NCBI GenBank assembly: GCA_965372355.1
Contig: CBDVBZ010000174.1
Location: 1-6,124, forward strand
Source of the DNA: CBDVBZ01 sp965372355
Lineage (GTDB): Bacteria; Krumholzibacteriota; Krumholzibacteriia; WVZY01
Reading direction: 5' to 3'
DNA: 6,124 nucleotides
The notes beneath the pieces were generated by a model, which saw only the letters and a program-made list of their open reading frames with translations, made no database searches and was not told the DNA's origin. Of the stretch, positions 1-4,740 are shown in pieces. Numbering within the stretch: the first letter of the stretch is position 1; each line of letters begins with the position of its first letter. The position numbers and the translations under genes were made by a program.

Positions 1-2
1 CG

Positions 3-395
3 GGTTGGGGAGGTGGGAGCTACGCGGATTTCGGGACGGATGCCCGCGGCCATGACATGGCAGTGGAACGCGATATCCATATGGCGCAGGACCTGCTGTG
101 CGGATCACTCGAGCGGGCGGGGCTCGAGGAGTTTCTCTATCGTTGTGTGGATTCGGAGGACGTGACGGAGTACAAGATCACCTGGTGCGGTCGTTTTTCG
201 GTGCCGTTTGGTTTGAACGTGGCCGCCCGCCTGACCGAAACCCTCGAATCCCGCCCGCTCGTTGGCACACTGCTCGATTACGGGACGAGTGTCAGCGAGG
301 TGTCGCTCGATCTCGAACCGCTGGCTGGATTGGGAGCGACCGCGCCCAACAACCTCCATCATTTTGTGGGGTATGCCGCGATTGGTTATCGCTAG
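3..395 (+). CDS. Memo-family protein (AmmeMemoRadiSam protein B-like), C-terminal part
   Basis: The reading frame is open from the left edge, so this is the last 130 residues of a longer protein; the ATG at 57 is probably internal. The tail resembles Memo/AmmeMemoRadiSam B proteins, which have a fold related to LigB-type extradiol dioxygenases. Three landmarks match in order: ITWCGRFSVPFGLNVA, like the family's T-x-CGR-x-PI block (Cys codon at 186-188, the position of the metal-site Cys of human MEMO1); LLDYGTSV, like the LxYxxS strand; and the ending HHFVGYAAIGYR, like the usual VGYAAIAF end. The family's two metal-binding His would lie upstream, outside the window, so an intact site cannot be confirmed. 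The family's biochemical role in bacteria is unsettled; a redox or copper-related function is proposed for the human protein. The identification rests on remembered motif similarity, and a related LigB-like protein is possible. Confidence 0.6.
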   Translation, partial: GWGGGSYADFGTDARGHDMAVERDIHMAQDLLCGSLERAGLEEFLYRCVDSEDVTEYKITWCGRFSVPFGLNVAARLTETLESRPLVGTLLDYGTSVSEVSLDLEPLAGLGATAPNNLHHFVGYAAIGYR

Positions 396-405
396 AATCG
401 CTAGA
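388..405. repeat. 9-bp perfect tandem repeat carrying both convergent stop codons
   Basis: The sequence ATCGCTAGA occurs twice back to back, at 388-396 and 397-405. The plus-strand gene ends with the TAG at 393-395 in the first copy. The minus-strand decarboxylase ends with the CTA at 401-403 (TAG on its strand) in the second copy. CTAG is its own reverse complement, so each copy could stop either gene. Only 5 bp separate the two stops and there is no GC-rich hairpin with a T tract, so no intrinsic terminator is visible here. Confidence 0.85.
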
Positions 406-1828
406 GGTCTCGACAAGTCTGCCGGATGAGATCCCACGCACGCTGCACGTGTTGCTCACGTGTGTCGACACCGCCGATCGCGAAGCGCAACGTGACATTG
501 TCTCCCAACTTCGTGTGTGTCAGGTAGATTTTTCCCGAGGCATTGAGCCGGTCCATCAACCGCTGGTTCGTCTCGTCACCGCCGACGTGGCGAAAGCACA
601 CGAGGTTGAGCGGCACGGGTGCCGCAATCTCGAAATCCGGATCGGCCTCCACCCACGTCTTGAACTCCTGCGCAAGTTTCACGTGTTCGCGGATGTGGTG
701 CCGCAAACCCTCGACTCCATAGTGGCGGATTACAAACCATAGCTTGAGGGCGCGGAAGCGCCGGCCGAGCGGGATGTGCCAGTCGCGATAATCGAAAACC
801 GCCCCGGTCTCCGTCGCCTTGTTCTTGAGATACTCGGGCAGGACGCTGAGCGTCTTGATCAAGGTGGCGCGGTCGGTCACATAGAAACAATCACAGTCGA
901 AGTTCGTCAGCATCCACTTGTGCGGGTTGAAACAGTAGCTGTCCGCCAGGTCCAACCCGTCGTGTATCCAGCGGAGCTCCGGACAGACAGCCGCCGTACC
1001 GGCGAGCGCCGCGTCCACGTGAAACCACACCTTCTCGCGCCGGCAGATCTCGCCGATCTCGCGGAGCGGATCCATGGCGGTCGACGACGTCGTTCCCGTC
1101 GTGCCAAAGACAATAAAAGGAACGCGTCCGGTCGCACGATCGTCCTCGATCGCGCGGGCGAGGGCGTCCGGCCGCATGGCATACGTGTCGTCGACGTCGA
1201 TCAAACGGAGGTTGTCGCGTCCGACACCGGCAATCGCAATGGCTTTCTCGACTGAAGAGTGCGCCTGCGACGAGGCATATGCCGTAAGCGGACGATCCAC
1301 ACCCCGCTCGTTCGTCCGGAACTCCGTCGTGCGCTCCCTGGCCGCCAGAAGTGCGCAGAGCGAGGCGCTCGATGCCGTGTCCTGAATGACACCACCGCCG
1401 CGCGACGTCGACAGAAAGGCCTCCGGCAGATCGAGCATCTCGATCAGCCAGTCGAGCACGTGGGTTTCGAGCTCGGTGCACGCGGGGCTCGTCGCCCACA
1501 GCATTCCCTGCACGCCGAGACCCGATGAGAGCAGGTCCCCGAGTATTGACGGAGCAGATGTACTGGCCGGGAAATAGGCAAAGAAGTTCGGTGACTGCCA
1601 ATGGGTAATACCCGGCAGGATGATCTCTTCGACATCGTGAAGCATCGCCTCAAATGGCTCTCCATTCTTCGGCGGGTGAGGGGGAAGCTTCGCGCGGATC
1701 TCCCCCGGGCTTACCCGTGAGAGCACGGGGTATTTCTCCCGCTCGCGCATATAGCGGGCGATCCAGTCGACGACGGCGTGACCGTATCGTTCGAACTCAT
1801 CCGGCGTCATGTGAGGTCCGTTACTCAT
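401..1828 (-). CDS. PLP-dependent aromatic-L-amino-acid decarboxylase family enzyme
   Basis: This is a cytoplasmic group II decarboxylase that should remove the carboxyl group of an (aromatic) L-amino acid to give CO2 and an amine such as tyramine, tryptamine or phenethylamine. The 475 residues match the family's usual length (about 470-490). From the start at 1828, the substrate-pocket block HWQSPNFFAYFPA lies near residues 76-88, SPACTELE near 114-121 and FGTTGTT near 241-247. The stacking His is H190 (QAHSS), the PLP-pyridine Asp is D272 (HVDAA) and the Schiff-base Lys is K304 (NPHKW). The mobile-loop Tyr is Y333 (LPEYLK); its presence favours decarboxylation, because aldehyde-synthase relatives carry Phe there. 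I chose this start 11 nt after the creatininase stop because MTPDEFERYGHAVVDWIA begins within seven residues, as in relatives. An ATG at 1867 would overlap the upstream gene and add 13 unlike residues; an ATG at 1810 is also possible. No clear Shine-Dalgarno precedes any of them, suggesting translation coupled to the creatininase gene. The exact substrate cannot be read from the sequence. Confidence 0.93.
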   Translation of the reverse strand: MSNGPHMTPDEFERYGHAVVDWIARYMREREKYPVLSRVSPGEIRAKLPPHPPKNGEPFEAMLHDVEEIILPGITHWQSPNFFAYFPASTSAPSILGDLLSSGLGVQGMLWATSPACTELETHVLDWLIEMLDLPEAFLSTSRGGGVIQDTASSASLCALLAARERTTEFRTNERGVDRPLTAYASSQAHSSVEKAIAIAGVGRDNLRLIDVDDTYAMRPDALARAIEDDRATGRVPFIVFGTTGTTSSTAMDPLREIGEICRREKVWFHVDAALAGTAAVCPELRWIHDGLDLADSYCFNPHKWMLTNFDCDCFYVTDRATLIKTLSVLPEYLKNKATETGAVFDYRDWHIPLGRRFRALKLWFVIRHYGVEGLRHHIREHVKLAQEFKTWVEADPDFEIAAPVPLNLVCFRHVGGDETNQRLMDRLNASGKIYLTHTKLGDNVTLRFAIGGVDTREQHVQRAWDLIRQTCRDL

Positions 1829-1839
1829 CGTATTGAGAA

Positions 1840-2616
1840 CTAGTCTGCCAACTCCTCTTTTGCCCATTCCGACAGATGAACGGCCATCCCTTCGAGAAGG
1901 GCCTCACCGGCCTCGGCGTCTGCGCCCGTAGGATCTCCCAGTATTCCATTCTGTGTGACCGCCTGAATGCCGTCCCGGAGGATTCTCGATATCAGGCCCT
2001 TGGTAGAGCCGACAAACCCCGGTTCGTAGCAGTCTTTCCGGACGAGATCGGGGCGAATGTGGAGGATCTCGCTGGTCTCGCCGAGATCGGCATGACCTCC
2101 CACCTTCTCGGCGGGTAGCCCCAGCTTATCGACCTCTGCCATATAGGCATCGAAGAAACCTCTCAGATCACCGTAGTGTACGATTCGCAGCTGAGGGAAT
2201 TCCCGAACCAGACCGGGAGCATAGGTCTCCAGTGGAGCGAAGTTGCCGCCGTGACTCGAAAAGAGCACGATCTTTTTGAAGCCGTGATGAGCGAGTGAGC
2301 GACAGTAATCGCGGAGTATCTCGAACAGCACTTCGGGTCGGAGCGAGATCGTTCCGGGCAGGCTCATATGATGATCCGAACACGCCGGCCGGATGGTGGG
2401 TGCGACCAGGGTATTGCCCAGCTTGTGGGCGATACGTTCCGCGAGTTCGTCGGCAATGAGCGTGTCGGTACTGATCGGCAGGTGGGGTCCATGCTGTTCG
2501 ATCGAACCGGCCACGACAACGGCCGTGTCAAATCCCCGTTCCAGGGCAGACGCGATCTCGCGCCATGTCATGTCCTGCAGCACTATCCTGTTCTGAGCGT
2601 CACTGTGTTTTCCCAT
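1840..2616 (-). CDS. Creatininase-family metal-dependent amidohydrolase
   Basis: The 258-residue product has the length and motifs of the creatininase family, binuclear Zn/Mn/Fe hydrolases that open cyclic amides or cleave formamides and related amides. Visible ligands are E40 and H42 (GSIEQHGPHLP), D51 (STDT), H122 (SSHGGN) and E180 (GGHADLGETSE), so the metal site looks complete. The late Glu in an H-A-x-x-G-E-T-S block follows the broad family (FAPy-nucleotide deformylase, MftE-like and uncharacterised members). True creatininase instead takes His and Glu from one HxE motif. Creatinine is therefore not the expected substrate, and I give no symbol. The start at 2616 is fixed by a strong Shine-Dalgarno (GGGAGGA). 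The frame stays open upstream to an ATG at 2871, but that 85-residue extension is low-complexity and unlike the family. It is the first gene of a two-gene minus-strand operon with the decarboxylase. Confidence 0.93.
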   Translation of the reverse strand: MGKHSDAQNRIVLQDMTWREIASALERGFDTAVVVAGSIEQHGPHLPISTDTLIADELAERIAHKLGNTLVAPTIRPACSDHHMSLPGTISLRPEVLFEILRDYCRSLAHHGFKKIVLFSSHGGNFAPLETYAPGLVREFPQLRIVHYGDLRGFFDAYMAEVDKLGLPAEKVGGHADLGETSEILHIRPDLVRKDCYEPGFVGSTKGLISRILRDGIQAVTQNGILGDPTGADAEAGEALLEGMAVHLSEWAKEELAD

Positions 2617-2620
2617 TATG

Positions 2621-2627
2621 TCCTCCC
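2621..2627 (-). promoter_or_regulatory. Strong Shine-Dalgarno of the creatininase gene
   Basis: On the minus strand GGGAGGA lies 4 nt before the ATG at 2616 (5 nt from the GGAGG core). It is the only strong ribosome binding site near any in-frame start of this gene and settles the start against several upstream in-frame ATGs. Confidence 0.85.
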
Positions 2628-2655
2628 ATCTCTTCAAACAAACCCCAGCCGACTC

Positions 2656-2678
2656 GTCGATCATCGACATGCCCATGT
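2656..2678. repeat. Two overlapping short inverted repeats in the creatininase leader
   Basis: GTCGAT-c-ATCGAC (2656-2668) is a perfect 6-bp inverted repeat with a 1-nt centre. ACATG-cc-CATGT (2667-2678) is a perfect 5-bp inverted repeat with a 2-nt centre, overlapping the first by 2 nt. They lie 40-62 nt upstream of the creatininase start codon. They could be operator half-sites for a dimeric regulator or leader-RNA hairpins. Repeats this short also arise by chance, so a function is only suggested. Confidence 0.35.
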
Positions 2679-2697
2679 TTCCGTGACAGTTCTTCTC

Positions 2698-2731
2698 CAG
2701 CCCACCGCCGCCAGGATGGCAGACTGGGCTG
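2698..2731. repeat. Nested stem-loop upstream of the creatininase gene
   Basis: A perfect 7-bp outer stem (CAGCCCA at 2698-2704 with TGGGCTG at 2725-2731) encloses a perfect 4-bp inner stem (GCCA 2710-2713 with TGGC 2717-2720) and a 3-nt loop. The two stems are separated by an internal loop of 5 and 4 nt. No T tract follows on either strand, so it is not an intrinsic terminator. In a minus-strand transcript it would sit about 80-115 nt before the creatininase start codon as a structured leader element. Whether it is transcribed depends on where the promoter lies. Confidence 0.4.
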
Positions 2732-2760
2732 ATGGTAATCGTGTCGCGGCGAACGATCAA
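2732..2760 (-). promoter_or_regulatory. Weak sigma70-like promoter candidate for the creatininase operon
   Basis: On the minus strand TTGATC (2760-2755) and TACCAT (2737-2732) are spaced by 17 bp, a permissible -35/-10 arrangement with only partial matches. Transcription from it would begin inside or beside the stem-loop at 2698-2731. An alternative source is the AT-rich patch at 2902-2915, which on the minus strand reads TATAAG and TATAAA and would give a leader of about 280 nt. I cannot decide between them. Confidence 0.2.
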
Positions 2761-2854
2761 GGGGCCTTCCCCCCTCCGAACCCGGCCTCGCCCAACAAAC
2801 CCGGTCCTCCAAGTTTCCCTGGATTCGCCAAGTCGCTTGTGGTAAACGAATTGC

Positions 2855-2868
2855 GGTGGGGCGCCACC
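2855..2868. repeat. Small GC-rich inverted repeat upstream of the protease promoter
   Basis: GGTGG (2855-2859) pairs with CCACC (2864-2868) across a 4-nt GGCG loop, ending 12 bp before the putative -35 box at 2881. It might be a regulator site or a small RNA hairpin. It is short enough to be chance in this GC-rich stretch. Confidence 0.25.
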
Positions 2869-2880
2869 CAAACCCCCGGC

Positions 2881-2909
2881 TTGCGTTAAGCGCTCAGAAC
2901 GTTTATACT
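2881..2909 (+). promoter_or_regulatory. Candidate promoter of the S8/M1 peptidase operon
   Basis: TTGCGT (2881-2886) and TATACT (2904-2909) are separated by exactly 17 bp. The -10 box matches TATAAT at five of six positions and the -35 box keeps the TTG core. It lies in the only AT-rich patch of the intergenic region, about 50 bp before the protease start codon. A second -10-like hexamer, TATAGT (2910-2915), follows directly. If the host uses a Bacteroidota-type primary sigma factor (TTTG / TAnnTTTG) this assignment would change. Confidence 0.45.
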
Positions 2910-2957
2910 TATAGTGTTACGGCAGTTCCTGCAAACCTCTGCCGGCTCCCCAGTTTA

Positions 2958-4730
2958 ATGACGATGAGAAAGCATCTTACAGCCTTTTTGTTTGCAGCAT
3001 TCGTCTCAGTGCTCGCCATTGCTGCACACGCGCAGCCGCCTGGCAAGCTGTCGCCGGTGCTGCAAAGCGCCCTGCGTGACGCTGGGCAAACGGATCAACT
3101 GCGCACCTGGGTCTTCTTCGACGACAAGGGCGATGACCTGTCGCGCAAGCTGCGGGAGGCCGAGGACCTGCTGACCCCGCACGCCCGTGCGCGCCGCGCG
3201 CGAAATCGCGGACTCGACAATCTCGTTGATACACGTGATATCCCTGTTGTTCGTCGCTACATCGAGGCGGTTCACCGCCAGGGGGCTCGCGTTCGACACA
3301 CCTCTCGCTGGTTGAATGCCGTATCGGTAGATATGGATGTTCGCGCGGCGGACGCGATCGCGGCATTGCCATTCGTGAACCGGATGGATCTCGTCCGCAT
3401 AGGCACCGAGCCGCTACCCGACCCGGTCGAGGTTCCGAGCGGTCCCGAGATACAACAAGCGCCCTCGGCGTTCTTACTCGACTACGGCGCCTCCCTGACA
3501 CAGAACAGCCAGATCAATGTGCCCCCGTTGCACGATGCGGGGTACAGCGGTAATGGCGTGTGGATCTGCATGATGGATACCGGTTTTGACAATCTATCAC
3601 ACATGGCCATGCAGAACATTGATATCCTGATCACATACGACTTCGTAAACAGCGACAGCATCGTCTCCGATGAGGACGGGCAGATGGGCGACGACAACCA
3701 TGGGACACAGACGCTGAGCACGATCGGCGGTTATGCGCCGGGTGAGCTCATCGGTCCTGCATACGGTGCTACATACATACTCGCCAAAACCGAGAACACG
3801 ACGTGGGAACGTCACATCGAGGAGGATGCGTGGGTTGCGGCCGCCGAATGGGCGGACAGTATCGGCGCCGATGTCATCTCGAGTTCGCTGGGCTACTCGA
3901 ATGGATTCACTCATTTAGAGCCCAACTATTCCTGGAGCGATATGGACGGTAACACGACGATCGTTGTACTCGGCGCCGACATCGCGGCGAGCCGTGGAAT
4001 ACTCGTCGTAAACTCGGCCGGCAATGACGGGCTCGTGGCCGAACCCGCCAACACGCTGGTCAGCCCGGCCGACGGCGACAGTGTGCTCGCCGTCGGGGCG
4101 GTGACCTCGTCCGGTGACCGTTCCAGTTTTAGCTCCGTCGGACGGACCGCGGATGGTCGCATCAAACCCGACGTGATGGCGATGGGGTCGGGCGTGCGTG
4201 CGGTGAGCGTGTTCAACACGACGGACTATGTCAATGTCAGTGGCACGTCGTTCTCCTGTCCGCTGACCGCGGGTGCCGCCGCCCTCATTCTAGAGGCAAG
4301 ACCCAACGCCACGAATTCACAGATCATGGATGCGCTCCGGCAAACAGCCAGTCAGGCGGGCAGTCCGGACCGCTATATGGGCTGGGGCATTCTGGATGCC
4401 ACCGCCGCGGTCGCGGTCATCTCGACGGGCATCGGCGGCCAGCCAACCCCGGATCGCATCGTGCTCCATCCGGCGTATCCCAATCCGTTCAACCCGACGA
4501 CAACAATCCGTTACGAACTCACAACGCGCGCGCACGTGAGTTTGACGGTCTACGATGTGCGCGGCGCCCGGGTGGCGACACTCGTCGACGCAACGGAGTC
4601 TCCGGGACCCAAGTGGGTTGTCTGGGCCGCCAGAAACCAGGACGGTGAACGACTGGCATCCGGAGTTTACATCTATCGTCTGACTGCCGGCGGCGTGCAG
4701 AAGAGCCGCAAGGTCGTGCTTCTCAAGTAG
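2958..4730 (+). CDS. Secreted subtilisin-family (S8) serine protease with FlgD-like/T9SS-type C-terminal sorting domain
   Basis: This exported endopeptidase has 590 residues. MTMRKH and a hydrophobic stretch (LTAFLFAAFVSVLAIA) form a Sec signal peptide, probably cut after AHA at residue 25. Residues about 26-150 look like a charged pro-region, ending in the S-x-x-LNAVSV / IAALPFV pattern common before secreted S8 domains. The peptidase domain (about 165-490) has the full triad: D207 (MMDTGFD), H248 (DNHGTQ) and S431 (VSGTSFSCP), plus oxyanion N356 (NSAGND). Residues about 505-590 form a FlgD-Ig-like tail, from YPNPFNPTTTIRYEL through SGVYIYRLTAGG to KVVLLK, of the kind that directs cargo to type IX secretion or surface anchoring in FCB-group bacteria. 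An ATG at 2964 could also start it; an in-frame ATG at 2856 is rejected because it puts 34 non-signal residues before the signal peptide. No good Shine-Dalgarno is seen. It is followed 10 nt later by the M1 peptidase gene, probably in one transcript. It is likely a nutrient-scavenging protease; substrate unknown. Confidence 0.93.
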   Translation: MTMRKHLTAFLFAAFVSVLAIAAHAQPPGKLSPVLQSALRDAGQTDQLRTWVFFDDKGDDLSRKLREAEDLLTPHARARRARNRGLDNLVDTRDIPVVRRYIEAVHRQGARVRHTSRWLNAVSVDMDVRAADAIAALPFVNRMDLVRIGTEPLPDPVEVPSGPEIQQAPSAFLLDYGASLTQNSQINVPPLHDAGYSGNGVWICMMDTGFDNLSHMAMQNIDILITYDFVNSDSIVSDEDGQMGDDNHGTQTLSTIGGYAPGELIGPAYGATYILAKTENTTWERHIEEDAWVAAAEWADSIGADVISSSLGYSNGFTHLEPNYSWSDMDGNTTIVVLGADIAASRGILVVNSAGNDGLVAEPANTLVSPADGDSVLAVGAVTSSGDRSSFSSVGRTADGRIKPDVMAMGSGVRAVSVFNTTDYVNVSGTSFSCPLTAGAAALILEARPNATNSQIMDALRQTASQAGSPDRYMGWGILDATAAVAVISTGIGGQPTPDRIVLHPAYPNPFNPTTTIRYELTTRAHVSLTVYDVRGARVATLVDATESPGPKWVVWAARNQDGERLASGVYIYRLTAGGVQKSRKVVLLK

Positions 4731-4734
4731 GAGG
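4729..4734 (+). promoter_or_regulatory. Shine-Dalgarno of the M1 peptidase gene overlapping the protease stop codon
   Basis: AGGAGG begins inside the TAG stop codon (4728-4730) of the S8 protease gene and ends 6 nt before the ATG at 4741. The overlap supports co-transcription and coupled translation of the two peptidases and fixes the start of the second. Confidence 0.88.
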
Positions 4735-4740
4735 ATATTG

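Larger units (their letters stand above)
2617..2957. other. Divergent intergenic region between creatininase and S8 protease genes
   Basis: This 341-bp gap separates the start codons of two outward-facing operons. It is C-rich on the plus strand and has no convincing gene; open frames crossing it are upstream extensions of the flanking genes without family similarity. It holds a promoter candidate near the protease side (2881-2909), an AT-rich patch usable on both strands (2902-2915), a strong minus-strand ribosome binding site (2621-2627), and inverted repeats at 2656-2678, 2698-2731 and 2855-2868. I checked by eye for TPP, cobalamin, SAM-I, glycine and guanidine-I riboswitch signatures on the minus strand and recognised none. 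Confidence 0.7.

Noticed and set aside
98..1601. Several long open frames opposite or offset to the decarboxylase gene (for example plus-strand 98-742 and 776-1255, minus-strand 891-1601)
   Set aside because: Their translations are Arg/Ser/Pro-rich with no recognisable motifs. They are the usual by-product of a GC-rich gene in the other frames, whereas the decarboxylase frame has all family motifs.
2760..2775. AGGGG-ccttcc-CCCCT as a terminator hairpin
   Set aside because: A 5-bp stem with no following T tract on either strand, in a homopolymer-rich stretch where such pairing is expected by chance.
2617..2871. 85-residue N-terminal extension of the creatininase gene from an ATG at 2871
   Set aside because: The extension is Gly/Arg-rich and unlike the family, while GGGAGGA sits 4 nt before the ATG at 2616. 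The extended start would also overlap the equally doubtful upstream start of the divergent protease gene.
2617..2900. Known riboswitch (cobalamin, TPP, SAM-I, glycine or guanidine-I) in the creatininase leader
   Set aside because: Isolated fragments look vaguely similar, but none of the conserved core boxes occurs in the right order on the minus strand.
2856..2957. Protease start at the ATG at 2856
   Set aside because: It would place 34 non-hydrophobic residues before a clear signal peptide and would put the promoter candidate inside the coding region.
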